Assembly (NCBI GenBank): GCA_963971575.1
Contig: OZ020622.1
Coordinates: 17,424,879 to 17,488,878, forward strand
From: Liopterus haemorrhoidalis
Taxonomy: Eukaryota > Arthropoda > Insecta > Coleoptera > Dytiscidae
Direction of reading: 5' to 3'
DNA length: 64,000 bases
In this document: positions 22,041 to 33,964 of the stretch, piece by piece
Layout: each line of letters starts with the position of its first letter
How positions within the stretch are numbered: the first letter of the stretch is position 1
Translations under genes and position numbers: made by a program
Notes under the pieces: model-generated
What the model was told of the DNA's origin: nothing
Databases searched by the model: none
What the model saw: the letters and a program-made list of their open reading frames with translations, nothing else

Positions 22041-22139
22041 GATACAGTCAGACTAAATTAAGTGGACAGTCACATAATAGATCGACTTGTAGTGTTTACA
22101 CAGTGTTGACAAAAACTACATGTGAACATAACTGATTTA

Positions 22140-23298
22140 TGCTCGGTATTTCCACCCATTGGTAAAATTAACTATCAATGGGATAAGTAGTTATCAAGGG
22201 ATTAAACGATTTTTTGCATATTTCTAATTATTTATCTATAGAGTAACTAAATTATCCAAAAGATAAGTTATTCCCACCGTATAGGTACTGATAAATGTTT
22301 ATCCATTGGTTAAAAATGGCAGATTTTGACAGATAGGTGTCAAAAAAACATTTTATTGATAAATATATGTAAATAATATAAGCACATATACGTAAAATAT
22401 ACAATAGAACAGGTATAATAACAGGTATAATGTGCATATTAGACATACCTACACTTTATATACATATTAAATACACCTGTTTCCATTATGTGCACTATTT
22501 TATTATATAATTACCTATATCAAAATAAATTCAATAAGTCAATAATCATAAATTTAGTAATCTACTTTAATTTATACTGAAATAAAAAAAAATATTGTCG
22601 ATTATTTTTGGATTAATTTACATTTATTGTTAAAGAAGGAAATCATGGATTCCGATTTTTATGATTTGCTAGCAGACGATGCTGAAGAAATTGTAGACTA
22701 TTTAGAACGTCCATATATAGTTTGTGTTAGACCAAATCATATGGACCAGTGGGATGAACAAGAATTTATTAATCGATTTCGCTTAGCAAAAAATGCATTT
22801 ATAAATGCACCCACCAAATATTCCACCAAATACCCAATTTATTTTTTTTTAATCCTTCATATTTCATTTTCTGTGTTATTGTATTTCTATGCTGTCCGCA
22901 GGATGAATTAAACAGAATACAATTTTTTCCAGGCCTCTTGTTTGTCTTTTAAATTTACAGCGTCAATAACTTTATTTTCTATAACATTTTTACATTTTAA
23001 CACAAGATTTACAAGTTGGTTTGTTTCGGAAATATTGAAATTTGCGCTTCTTGGGTGTTTGTTCAACAAAACTTCCTATATCTCTTTTATTCGTGCGGGT
23101 CGCGTATATGTCTCTCTTTGTTTAACACAAGGCTGCTAATATCAACATAAAAAAACATCGTAAAATAATATTATCAATCAGAATAGTTATCTGATAACTA
23201 GAGTTGGAAATACAGAAAGCAATTTATCCTATTTATCAACAGGATATTATCCCATTGATAGTTATTCCTAGATAAATGCAAGGCGTAAATACCTGGCC
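22140..23298 (+). mobile_element. PIF/Harbinger element, internally deleted
   Basis: The left end TGCTCGGTATTTCCACC and the right-end complement GGCCAGGTATTTACGCC, followed on both sides by AACTATCAATGGGATAA, form the inverted repeats. The target duplication is the 3-bp TTA (22137-22139 and 23299-23301), as expected for Harbinger. Inside is a HARBI1-like nuclease N-terminus (22645) whose catalytic part is missing. Confidence 0.82.
22645..22911 (+). pseudogene. HARBI1-like transposase N-terminal fragment
   Basis: The frame from the ATG at 22645 reads MDSDFYDLLADDAEEIV, then RPYIVCVRPNHMDQWDEQEF and INRFRLAKNAF. The 'R-N-...D--EF--RFRLSK' segment is typical of the start of Harbinger transposases, the nucleases that work with a Myb-like partner on the element ends. 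After about residue 55 the frame diverges into hydrophobic low-complexity sequence (IYFFLILHISFSVLLYF) and stops at 22911. The DDE catalytic region is absent. The 18 bases before ATG carry an in-frame extension, so the start is uncertain. Confidence 0.7.
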
Positions 23299-23389
23299 TT
23301 AAGAAGTTATCATCCCATAACAGGGTTCTAATCGTAATTGTTCTAATAAATTTACCGATAATTATTTCTTTCGTTATTGTAACCAATAT

Positions 23390-23665
23390 TTTGTTAATCG
23401 TGATGCGTTTTTTAGGGTTTTGTAGGTATGACCACAAAAAAAATATGTATTTATTGAACAAATATATTTTTTTAAATTTTGTGAGGTACCAAATGAAACA
23501 TCTTGATGCATGAATAAGTAAGCAAATTTTTATTTGGAAAAATCATTTATTTCGTCAATAATTTGTCAAAGAACTTTCGTCCCCTAATCTTGTTTGATTT
23601 AAAATTTGAAAAAAATCAATATTGTACACTGATGAGAACCGGAATAGTTCAACAGGAATTCCTAA
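23390..23665 (-). repeat. Repeat R fragment, reverse
   Basis: The stretch begins TTTTTTAGGGTTTTGTAGGT (complement of the repeat R right end) and ends with GAACCGGAATAGTTCAACAGG, a module start in reverse. Much of the internal module is missing. Confidence 0.7.
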
Positions 23666-24639
23666 TAAAATTATTATTTCTAAAATAGCTTTTTTTTGTT
23701 GTTTTTTTTACCTAATACAAGCTACGATATATTTGGTAACAATATGTGCATTGTACGGTTCATATACTTGTTGGGGTACACTGCATTTTTGTTTGAAAAA
23801 TTAAAAAAATTGCAATATAATATAATTGTTTATCATTTCTTTGATCTAAACAAATTAATAAATCAATCAAGTAACTTAGATAATATTTAAACGATCAACA
23901 AATAGCTTTTTTTCAACTTTTCAATTGTTTTTCTCGTATCATTGCAGCGCCACAGGCAAGGACGGTCGATATAGGAACTATAGACAGTGACTGTCTCCTG
24001 CGATTATTACGCATGTTTTAATTGGACGACTTTCTAGAAACTGACAGATTTATTTATAACGGAAAATACACTGCATACTTATTGTTCAATAATTGATATT
24101 GCTAATGTATTTATTATAATGTTTTAATTTTATTGTTTTTCTAACAGGACTGTTACTATATGTATTATTCTATCATAAATTAGATTAAGAAAAATATATA
24201 AAAAGTTTAATAATAAATTGCCGGCATACATGATTAGTATTTTATAAAAAAGCATTGTTTTAAAACAATAAATGCACCATCTGCTTTCATTATACATCGC
24301 TTAGTTACTTGGTTTACCTAATAGGGAACTGTGGCGGATCAGTTTCGAACTGGATGTCCACGATACTAAAATTGTAAATAGACAGCTCGTAAGGACTAGT
24401 GGAACTGTCAAAAATACCATAGATGATGTTACCCTGCGTTGATAAGGAAGAACACTGCTGCAAGAACTACATAAATAAATCTTAAAGCCGAACCCACGCC
24501 CAAAGTAGACCCAGATGGGGGAATATGTTAGAGCAAAAACTAGCGTCGTTTTTATTATAAAATTATTGTCCGAATATACGTACAATACCAATAATAAGAA
24601 TAAAGTACACGAAGGATCATTTTATGACAAATTGAAATT
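23666..24639. other. Spacer with weak open frames
   Basis: No family is recognised. Around 24330-24445 the plus strand reads RELWRISFELDVHDTKIV then NRQLVRTSGTVKNTI without stops, moderately protein-like but unassigned. Confidence 0.4.
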
Positions 24640-24778
24640 GACATATCATTTATTTTTCCTGAAATTTTGAATACAGACGCTGCTGTACGTCTATATTAAA
24701 AATTTCTTCTTCTGTGTGCCCCGAAATTTTTCTTCTTTGGAAAATGTGCCACGAGAGTAAAAAGATTGGGTAACACTG
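24640..24778. mobile_element. hAT terminus relic
   Basis: The complement of the right boundary reads CAGTGTTACCCAATCTTTTT followed by a GTGGCACATTTTCC block, a common hAT end layout. No matching left end was located. Confidence 0.45.
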
Positions 24779-24957
24779 TGTTAGATAAAAGTTTTGATAT
24801 ATAGATTGTTATTAATTTTATTTCAGATAGTTAGTTTTGTATAAGAAACTATTGAAAACTATAAGGTTATGCGCCCTCTTAAGTTGCTTTTCCACAGCAG
24901 TGGGTGTAAACACTACTGCTTGTTTCCCCTGTACTACTATTCTAATACCACTGTTAC

Positions 24958-25206
24958 CAGAGCCGCAGCAATGTTTTTGGCGCCCTTGGCAAATAAATAA
25001 AGTTAACCTAAAATAGCGCCCTTTTTATCTTTTTTCATTTTATTTAAGGAGGGCACAATTTTAATTTAAAAAAAAAAAAGTAGTCACTTCTAAAATACAA
25101 GTGATGACCTAACCTAACCAAAAACAAAGAAAAAACGCACAATGGCGCCCCTCAGACCTCGCGCCCTTTGCACTTGCCCCGTTGCTAGGCCGTTGCTATG
25201 GCTCTG
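24958..25206. mobile_element. Short element with CAGAGCC inverted ends
   Basis: The left end is CAGAGCCGCAGCAATG and the right-end complement is CAGAGCCATAGCAACG. GGCGCCC words lie near both ends. The flanking 8 bp do not match. It is non-coding and of probable hAT type. Confidence 0.5.
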
Positions 25207-25243
25207 TCACTTTTACCCGATGTAGAAAATGTGACACCTAGAT

Positions 25244-25650
25244 CAGTGATGGCGAACCAACGATCCGCAGGTCACTACGTGACCTGTATGACAATTTCAA
25301 ATGACCCGTACAAAAGAAGACCTTTGTAGTTTTGATTCTAAAGAGATACCCTAACATAATTAACGTTAGGTCTAAGTGAGCGCATTCGCGAAACTGGGTA
25401 GGAAAATCAACAAATATGATAATAATAGCGAGATGGAATTCAACTATTACCTGTTATATACCTGTATTATACTCGCCAAACAGGCCGCTAGCTAAGATAG
25501 AGTTAATGAGATTATCAAGAAATTCCACATACATATTTACACCTTAAGCGGCAGTTTTTTATTTACGCATTATATAATTGACCCGCGATTTGATTCTACA
25601 AAATTTCAAATTCAATTTTACCCGTTCGGGAAAAAGGTTCGGTATCGCTG
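25244..25650. mobile_element. hAT MITE, 407 bp, GATCCGC family
   Basis: The left end is CAGTGATGGCGAACC and the right-end complement is CAGCGATACCGAACC. The flanks ACCTAGAT (25236-25243) and ACCGTGAT (25651-25658) agree at 6 of 8. GACCCGTACAAAAGAAG and GACCCGCG words recur in a longer relative at 28272-28980. It has no transposase. Confidence 0.8.
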
Positions 25651-25681
25651 ACCGTGATCTTCAAAATCTTGACTAATTTTA

Positions 25682-25915
25682 TTAGTTGCCATTTCCTCCA
25701 ACCACCATGTACATAGTTTTATTGATATTAACTTCCCATCCCCATTTTCTATAAACTTCCAGTAGCTTCCTTAACATGTAGCTGATATCTTCTTCATCTT
25801 GCGCTATCGGTACTTGATCATCAGGAAATAGAAGGATGAATATATAGTTGTCCATCACTGGAATTCCAATTCCACTACATTTCCCATATGTTTTAAAATT
25901 ATTAATAAAAACGTT
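25682..25915 (-). pseudogene. RTE-like LINE reverse-transcriptase fragment
   Basis: The minus strand encodes KCSGIGIPVMDNYIFILLF then PDDQVPIAQDEEDISYMLRK and WEVNINKTMYMVVGG. This is the RT catalytic loop (F-A-D-D-Q in active RTE-like elements, here F-P-D-D-Q) and the following palm and thumb segment with the conserved N-x-x-K-T-x-x-M. About 78 codons are open without a break, and the alanine-to-proline change before the catalytic aspartates would be damaging. The enzyme would prime reverse transcription of LINE RNA on nicked DNA. No other part of the element adjoins. Confidence 0.85.
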
Positions 25916-25924
25916 TCGATGCAA

Positions 25925-26690
25925 TGAACTTGCAGGATGATAAATTTATTCTGCATCACATCAATGGCTATTGACTTTGGTATTGTTACCACGTTTATAA
26001 AGATGTATTATTTTAAAAGACGATATTTTTTACGAGTCTGTGAAGTCCGTAGTTATAATGTATCAGTATTTAATATGATACTTGTGGCCACAACATTTTT
26101 ACCACGATAAGAGTTTGATAAGAGTAATCTGATACTGGTCTCCTGAGATAAATTGTGGTTATATCATTACATATATACGTAGTTTACATCAAAGGTGACC
26201 ATGTGAAAAACACCTTCCAGAGTTTAGCATCATAATCTATTAGCGCCGAAGACTAATTCGCTAATGTCTGCATTCATATGTACATTCGCTCGGGTCGAAA
26301 ACTAAAACTATAATGACTGATCTAGTAATAATTTGGTTATGGTTAAGTTATGGAAGCGATGCAAAATTGGCTGAGTCGTCAACCGAACGAACTGTTTTCG
26401 ACAAGAATAGGGAAGCTATCAGAGCCATGGGACAAGCATATTTTAAAGATGGGTTATTACTTAGACAAATGACTTTTGTGCACTTTTAACAGTGTTGTGT
26501 CGCTCTTGAGAAGAAACCTAAGAACGTGTCCTCTTTGAAAAGTGATATTGTTTGTTGACATTTGTACTTGTTGTTTACATACGTTTGAATATATATATTT
26601 GTAGATTAGTGTGATTTATAAAGTGTTTTATACATGGAAATATATATTTTTGTTGCTACTAACGTAAAATGTTTTAAATATGGCGCAGGG
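25925..26690. other. Spacer, nothing recognised
   Basis: No gene or element boundary was identified before the mariner end at 26692. Confidence 0.5.
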
Positions 26691-26691
26691 A

Positions 26692-27527
26692 TACGAGGGT
26701 GGATCAATAAATACCGGTGTTTGAAGACAGGTGGCGTTGCTGAAGGATGTTGGCATTACCGTCGTGTTCCGCCATCTGTCAAACGACATCATACTAAATT
26801 TCAGACTGATTCATAGGTTAGTTTTTATTTGGCAGCTAGTTGTATCACACGTGTTTCATGTTTCTCGATAAAATGGAAAAGGAGCAATATCGATCCGTAA
26901 TTCGCTTTTTATTTTTGGATGGCAAAACATGCGAAGAAATAAAAGCGAAGTTGGATGCTGTCTATGGGGACTCTTCACCAACTATGACAACCGTAAAATA
27001 TTGGTTCAACGAATTTAAACGTGGTCGTACATCTGTTTTTGATGAGGAGCGGCCAGGCCGCCCGAAAGACGTGGTTACCGAGGAAATCGTTAAAAATCTT
27101 CACGACATGATTCTTGCTGATCGCCGAACTAAAGTGCGCGAAGTAGCAGAGAGTTAAGTATGAAAAAGGTGTCGCCCCAATGGATGCCGCGATTACTCAC
27201 GGTGGACAACAAGCGGATACGACTGTCAATGTCGAAACAGTGTTTGGACCTCTTTAACAGAAATTCGTAGGAGTTTTTGCGTCGAGTCGTCACCGTTGAT
27301 GAAACCTGGATACATTATTATACGCCAGAGACCAAGCGACATTCAAAACAATTGGTTCCGGGTGAACCTGCTCCGAAGAAGGCAAAGACGGTCCCATCGG
27401 ACGGAAAGGTCATGGCCACGATTTTTTGGGATTCGAAGGAAATAATCCTTATGGACTTTTTGCAGAAAGGAAGAACGATCACGGGACAGTACTACAGTGA
27501 ATTGTTGGATCGATTCGATGCATAGAT
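26692..27527 (+). mobile_element. 3'-truncated mariner, lineage 'MEKEQYRSV'
   Basis: TA followed by CGAGGGTGGATCAATAAATA is a typical mariner left end. The element runs through the 5' UTR and a broken transposase (26873-27527) and is cut off before the second and third catalytic residues; no right inverted repeat is found. Beyond the break the sequence resembles 24797-24870, suggesting a junction with another dispersed repeat. Confidence 0.85.
26873..27527 (+). pseudogene. Mariner transposase, broken
   Basis: From the ATG at 26873 the frame gives MEKEQYRSVIRFLFLDGK then CEEIKAKLDAVYGDSSP (first HTH), WFNEFKRGRTSVFDEERPGR (the second HTH follows the GRP linker) and REVAES before a stop at 27155. 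About 25 residues are missing at this point. After a frame change it resumes at PQWMPRLLTVDNKR, SKQCLDLF, an internal stop, then FLRRVVTVDETWIHYYTPE, where VDE holds the first catalytic aspartate, and KVMATIFWDSK. The frame ends at LLDRFDA; HxDNAxxH and SPDLxPxDY are not present. Normal length is about 345 residues. Confidence 0.88.
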
Positions 27528-27600
27528 TGTACTATTTTATTTCAGATTGTCAGTTATGTATAAAAAACTTTTAATAACTATAGGCTATTCCAAACCTTTA
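27526..27600 (+). repeat. Dispersed repeat segment shared with 24797-24870
   Basis: TAGATTGT...TTTTATTTCAGATTGT, CAGTTATGTATAAAAAACTT and AACTATAGGCTATT align, with small differences, to 24797-24870. Here the segment abuts the mariner break; there it follows a hAT end. Confidence 0.55.
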
Positions 27601-28271
27601 AGCGGAACTAAATGAAATTAAAATTTTTTTTAAGTTGTCACGAGCTTACTTTTTATATATTGAAATGGGCCTTTTCTAAACAAAATGATCAAAAGCTTTA
27701 ATCAATCGGTAAAAGTTACTAGATTTGAAAATCTAGTTCCACTTAAACCAAAGAAACAGGCTACATATCATTGTGCCACCCCTTAAGTTTCTTTCCTTTG
27801 TAACTGGATATGAGTGAAAGATATCAAAATCACCACGTCTAATTTTAACCCCTAACCCCACGTTTTCCTTTCTTCGGAATTGGAAAACAACAAGTGAAAC
27901 ACTTATAAATGATTCAACAATCTATATATGTCATTAAATATCACTATGATCAAGTTGACCAGTTTGTAAGTCACCAATACATACACAGATGCGTATATGC
28001 GTGTATGTGTGTAACTCTATCTGACTGTGAAGGTTGTGGGAATCAGAACAGTGCTCTGTGCCTCAAGACATTAGACTGTGACGCGGTTGCTTCTTCCTGG
28101 TTACAACTGATTTTTTGCCTTTTAAATCCGATGAATTCAAGTAATTAATAATAATTTAGGTTGTTTATCATTTGTGAGAGTAAGAATTAAAAGTAATGTT
28201 CTTATCGCCCTGGGAGATATTTGAATCATTTTAAAATTGCGATATTAAAAGTGAGAATAGCAAAAAATATA
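27601..28271. other. Spacer, nothing recognised
   Basis: No assignable feature; the 79-codon frame at 27909 has no family resemblance. Confidence 0.5.
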
Positions 28272-28980
28272 TCTTAGACAAATGATGACGAACCAAAGAC
28301 CCGCGGGTCACACAGTAACCCGTATGGAGATTTTAAATGACCCGTACAAAAGAAGTTCTGAAGATTCTAAAGAGAGATTCTAAGCGAGTTAGTTAAAATT
28401 TCTGGCGCACAGCAACAAAGGCTATTTGCGCCTAACGCAAAACATCTAAATGACTAAGTTTCTAAGCGAGTGTAATCATGAAACATGACCCGTACAAAAA
28501 AAGATCTTTGTAGTTCTGAAGATTATAAAAAGAGATTCTAAGCGCATGCAATCACGAAACAGGTTAAGAAAATCGACAAATATGATAATAAGCGAGATTA
28601 CTATTACCTGTTATATACTTGTATAATACACGTCAAACACAATGCCGCTAGCTCAGTTAAAGTTAACGAGATTAACAAGAGGTGCCACACAAATACTTAC
28701 ACCCTAAAGAAATTCAGACCTTTATTTACGCATTATACATTTGTCCCGCGATTAAATCTACAAAATTTTGTTTAACACCCAAAAGAGTAGTTTGGTGACA
28801 ATGAGCGTTTAAAAATGCCGCTAGCTCAGTTTAAGTTAACGAGATTAACAAGAGGTTCCAAATACTTACACCCTAAAGAAGCAGACCTTTATTTACGCAT
28901 TATACATTTGACCCGCGTTTTGAATCTACAAAATTTAGTTTCACACCCAAAAAAGTAGTTTGTTGACAGTGAGCGTTTTT
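28272..28980. mobile_element. hAT relic of the 25244 family, internally duplicated
   Basis: The left end reads ATGATGACGAACCAAAGACC, a decayed match to the 25244 MITE end, followed by GACCCGTACAAAAGAAG. ATGCCGCTAGCTCAGTT begins near 28642 and again near 28815, so about 170 bp of the right half are duplicated in tandem. The right terminus is not seen: a T-run and a mariner follow. Confidence 0.65.
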
Positions 28981-29040
28981 TTTTTTTTTTTTAAACGAGT
29001 TAATGAAAAAATGAATATAACTTGTGAATGTTTTCGTTGA

Positions 29041-30072
29041 ATGATTTTTTACGATTTTAGTAAAGGCCTTACTCAACAACAATGCATAGATTCGCTTCGT
29101 TAAACTTTTGGTAATGAAGCACCATCAGAAAAGTCTGTTTACTATTGGTTTGAATTTCGTCGTAGTCGTAGTCGTGCGTCCATCAGTGAATCTCGTGAAG
29201 GTTGACCAAAATCGGTTTAGATTCAAAAAAAAAAAAACATCGATGCTGTGCGCAAAATGATTGAAGAAGATCGGCATGTGACTTACCGTGAGATAGAGGC
29301 ATTCTTTGGCATGTCGCAGACTGCAATACATTCGATTTTGCATGAACATTTAGCTGTGAAAAAGATCTTTTCCCGATAGATTCCGCATAATTTAAGCGAA
29401 GCTCAAAAAAGGCTCGTGTTGATTGGTGTAAAGGAATGCTAAAAAAATTCAACCTAGGTACTGCAAAATCCGTATACAACATCGTTACAGGTGATGAAAC
29501 TTAGATTTATTCATATGAACCGGAAACTAAGCAACAATCCACTGTTTGGGTTGATGAACCGAAACCCACAAAAGTTGTTCATTTACAAAGCACTCCCAAG
29601 AAAATGCTTGTTTCTTTGGTTGTACTGGACATGTCGCAACCATTCATTTAGAGGATCGGAGAACAGTGAATGCTGAATGGTATACAACAATTTGTTTGCG
29701 ACAAAATCAGAAAAACAACGAAAAACGTCGCATCATTCTTCATCATGCAAGCTCCCAGACAGCACGTCAAACAATTGATTATTTGAAGGAAAAAAAATCA
29801 TCGAATTAATGTCACATTGCCCGTATTCACCTGATTTATCCCCTAACGATTTTTTTTTTGTTCCTCAATGTCACACAAAAAATGTGTGGACAGCGATTTT
29901 CATCACCTCAAGAACTGTAGAAGCCTTCGAAAGCCATGATTTTGAGATACCAACTTCAAAGCGGAAAAAATATTTCGAGAATTGGTTTGAACGCATGCAA
30001 AAGTGTGTAGATCTTAAATGCGAATATTTTGAAAAGCAATACAGTTTGTTCCAACTTTCTAAGTTTTTGTAA
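29041..30072 (+). pseudogene. Near full-length mariner transposase pseudogene
   Basis: From the ATG at 29041, MIFYDFSKGLTQQQCIDSLR, stop, TFGNEAPSEKSVYYWFEF gives the N-terminal HTH; RDWV-type core pieces include IPHNLSEAQKRLV and, in shifted frames, VTGDE (first catalytic aspartate) and HHASSQTARQT where functional enzymes have HHDNASSHTS, so the second aspartate is lost. CPYSPDLSPNDFFFV holds the third aspartate. The C-terminus reads NWFERMQKCVDLKCEYFEKQ. The span of 1032 bp equals the usual length for this lineage, but at least five stops and several frameshifts occur. It is long dead. Confidence 0.9.
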
Positions 30073-30095
30073 AAACTTAAAAGGTGGCCCTCGTA
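30073..30095. mobile_element. Right terminal repeat of the 29041 mariner
   Basis: AAAAGGTGGCCCTCG followed by TA (30094-30095) has the form of a mariner end, complement CGAGGGCCACCTTTT. The matching left end is missing upstream of 29041. Confidence 0.6.
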
Positions 30096-30803
30096 TTCAA
30101 GTAAAACCAAGTGGTTGTGACCCTGAAAACGACCTACCCCGATTTTCTGTTCATTATATTACAAGGCTTTTTTTGCATTGAATTATGATTTTTCTTTTAT
30201 TTTCCAATTATTATTGTTTAAATAATTTGTTTAAAAAATAATTCTATTGTTCATAAAATGTTTACATCATAATTTTCATTTGAAATAGCCCGTGACAATA
30301 TTCAATAACCTTATTTTATCATAAAAACTAAATTCATTGAACTATAAAACTAAAATTTAATGGGGAATTCTGAAATTTTAATGTGTAGAAATTTAATTTT
30401 CTTATCTCTACAAAACAATTCTACTACCAGTTACAATTTCCTTAATTAAGATTAAATATTACATTTCTCAATTTTTACGATTAATTTTCAATTGTTGTTT
30501 TAATTTCTGGTTAAAATATAACTTTATTAAAAGGTATTTGAATGCAATTTTATAGTTATTACTAGGTGTGTACTTCGCATGGAATAAGTTCAATTAAGTT
30601 CAGTTGATTATAAAATAAATAACCATATCTTTTAATAATTCCACTGTGCGGCAAATAAAAACTTTTTTTTTCTAACATGGATAAAATTAACTATTTTTGT
30701 ATAATACTGACCCGCTGAAATCGAAAATGACCTTAAAATTTTCCTAACACGTACAGTATTTTTGTTATGGCCAGGTATCATATATCAAAAAATACATTGA
30801 TTA
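30096..30803. other. Spacer, nothing recognised
   Basis: AT-rich sequence without features up to the MITE at 30806. Confidence 0.5.
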
Positions 30804-30805
30804 TA

Positions 30806-31192
30806 CTCTATCTCAGAAAGACTGATAGTAATAAATATTTTTGTCAGGCAGTTACCAGTGGCGTGCACATTTTAAACACGTTTAAATTGGTTTTGTGTAT
30901 TTCTATATTACTATTTATCATTTTATTAAACGCACGCCTGTGACCATATTTGTCATATCATTAAAGGCACCCCTGTGACCATATTTTTCCTCAAAATTTT
31001 AGGGTAACATTTTTATGATCTATTGTGTTTAACCCTAGTTCGTATTCCCATATAATATGTGCGGCACACTCGGTTGTTTTTAACAATATTTCGTTTCGAA
31101 CTATTCATATTTTGTGGGCCGCTTCTGTGTGAAAAAACAATAACTTTTTACAAATAATAAATGTTATTACTATCAGTCTTTCTGAGATAGAG
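30806..31192. mobile_element. MITE with CTCTATCTCAGAAAGA ends, copy 1
   Basis: The inverted repeats begin CTCTATCTCAGAAAGACTGA and are perfect for 29 bp. They are flanked by TA (30804-30805 and 31193-31194), pointing to the Tc1/mariner superfamily. A second copy in the other orientation is at 38977-39370 in the Notch intron. The interior is non-coding and carries a duplicated CCTGTGACCATATTT word. Confidence 0.88.
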
Positions 31193-31504
31193 TACAGTTA
31201 TTTATAAAATACGTTATTTCTTTTTATTAAGTTTATTCTGCAGTCTAATACTACGAAATGAAGAAAATGAACTATTTCTGAACTATATTTTATCATATTT
31301 TAATTAACCACGAACAATAAAAATAAAAACAAACGTCAAATTTAGGACTTTCTCGCATGGCTTGACGAGTCCCCCCGTAGCATCAACCAGCAATAATCTC
31401 CCAACAATTTTGAATTCCATTTTCGAAAGTAACGTTCATCTAATCTTTTTATACCCTGATGGAAACGTTCTCCTTGTTCGTCACTCACCATTCCAAGATT
31501 TGTG

Positions 31505-32030
<526 letters not shown>

Positions 32031-32760
32031 TAGCAAAAAAAAGGTAGAGGTCGTTCGCAAAAATTGCAAGCAGTAAAAGAATGAGAAGCCAAAGCGAGGA
32101 ATTAGGATAAATGGCGAAAAATCGTCAATCAAGTCATGGGCAAATTTAGCCACCAGTAGTAATCAATATTATTACATATCCTGTTAGTTTTTTTTTTTTT
32201 TGCCATCATATTTTCTGGCAATCATGGTTCAGTGATCTTGTTCAGGTAAAATATCCGTGGTTAAAAATGTGTTAAATTATTATCTAGGAATGTACGTCCT
32301 ATGTAGATGTTCCATTTAGATCGCATGTCTGTATATAATTCCCACAAGTTTCTTAGGACTGGCCCCTGACTCATATAACCACTGCAACTTCAACAAGGCC
32401 GGTAGCTTTCTGCATATTATTATTGAAATATTTATATAATTATTCGCTATGCAGTTTTTTAAAACTGATTAATCGGCTACTTTATATGATGGATTTGTTT
32501 TGTTAAAAGCAAAATTATAAACAATATTTTTTGTTAAATATTATGCAAATATTTAGTCTACTAAAAGTTTTTAGACTGAACAATAATCTGTTGTCGTTAA
32601 ATGCGGTGAATGGAAAGAGTATGTTAAATTGTCGATAAATATTATTCAACAAATGGTTGTTGACTATAATTAGAATAGACTGGTCAAACATCATAGCCAT
32701 TAACGATCTGCGACTGTTCAGAGAATACATAAATTAAATAGGAAATTAAAAAACGCAAAT
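32031..32760. other. Spacer, nothing recognised
   Basis: No feature assigned. Confidence 0.5.
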
Positions 32761-32761
32761 G

Positions 32762-33240
32762 TACGAGGTGTGTAAATTAAGTAACAGGACAAGCTACATA
32801 GCATTTGATCTGGCAACATTTGAGACACGGGAATTGGAGGGGTGGCAGGTGAACATTTGATACGCCTTCAGTACGAGGTTGAACTCACTAGAGTAATTTT
32901 GTTGTCCGTAGCGATTTTTTTCGTGAAACAGTTTTTTTTAGTGCGTGCTAAAAATGAGTACATTCATTTTTAGCAACGGTGTGCTATCAGGTTTTTTTTC
33001 AGACTTGGGCACAGTGCAACGGAAACTTTTGCAAAACTTCAACAGGCCTACGGAGACAGTGTTTTGTCAAGGACCCAGGTTTTTTGGTGGTTTAAGGCAT
33101 TTTCAGTTTTTGGCCAGTAAAAACATTCCTGTGGCTCCTCAGCCTCCTTATTCGCCTGACTTGAATCCTTGTGACTTTTCCCTCTTTCCAAAATTGAAAA
33201 ATCACCTCATGGACCGTCATTTTGGGACAGTCTTATAATT
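32762..33240 (+). mobile_element. Internally deleted mariner, lineage 'TETFAKLQQAYGD'
   Basis: TACGAGGTGTGTAAATTAAG at 32762 has the form of a mariner left end. A shifted-frame remnant ATETFAKLQQAYGDSVLSR then TQVFWWFKAF is the N-terminal HTH. It is fused directly to SKNIPVAPQPPYSPDLNPCD and FSLFPKLKNHLMDRHFGT, which carry the third catalytic aspartate (PCD). The first two catalytic residues lie in the deletion and the right inverted repeat is absent. Confidence 0.82.
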
Positions 33241-33364
33241 AGCTAATTCTAAAATGCGTTGCAATATCGCGATATAACACTTAAAATTCGATACAAATTA
33301 AAACACGAAAATCGGCGTTGTAAATATTATATCGAGTTTTATCTACCTGTCAAAAATAATTTAA

Positions 33365-33692
33365 CCCTCTATTGCATTTTGTTCCCATTTGGGAACATAA
33401 AAGTTTTAATTTTTATACACGTTTCTTATGCAGTATCCATACATGGTTATCATACTGTGACTGTAATTGTATTTTCATCAAAATATTTTTTTATAAACAC
33501 ATATAATTACTTGATTTTGTTTATAATGTTCCCAATTGGGCACAATTCTTTTTTTTTTTGAGAAAAAAATATAATTAATTTTTTTTTAAATATTATTTAA
33601 CATAAATATTTACATTACACGGACAATTCTTTAATAGAAAAACAATTTTTGGTACACTTATTAAAGAAAAAAATAATTCATGCAATAGAGGG
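33365..33692. mobile_element. piggyBac-type MITE, 328 bp
   Basis: Inverted ends CCCTCTATTGCAT (13 bp perfect) lie next to TTAA on the left (33361-33364) and ATAA on the right (33693-33696), a once-mutated TTAA. This is the signature target of piggyBac elements. Near-palindromic GTTCCCATTTGGGAAC and GTTCCCAATTGGGCAC words lie inside. No transposase is present; the 100-codon frame at 33259-33561 is chance. Confidence 0.85.
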
Positions 33693-33964
33693 ATAAAGTA
33701 AGAGTATATTTTTATGTTAATAGAAAATTGTATTTAAAAAGCAGATTAAAATAAAATAAATTATAATTAACTGGTGAGATGATGTTAAAAAGAAAACATA
33801 AAAATAATTAGGGTTAAACAATATAAGCTTACTAGCAGACCCCGTTGCCAACAACGTTGGCAAACTGATAGCGAATAAAAATCAATATAAGCAGGAATTA
33901 ATTATTAAAATTTGCATGATTCTGCGTATATTAACAAAACAAAAACGTTTCTTGATTATACTTA

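Noticed and set aside
24301..24591. 96-codon minus frame with apparent membrane segments
   Set aside because: Composition reflects the complement; the plus strand here looks at least as protein-like and neither is recognised.
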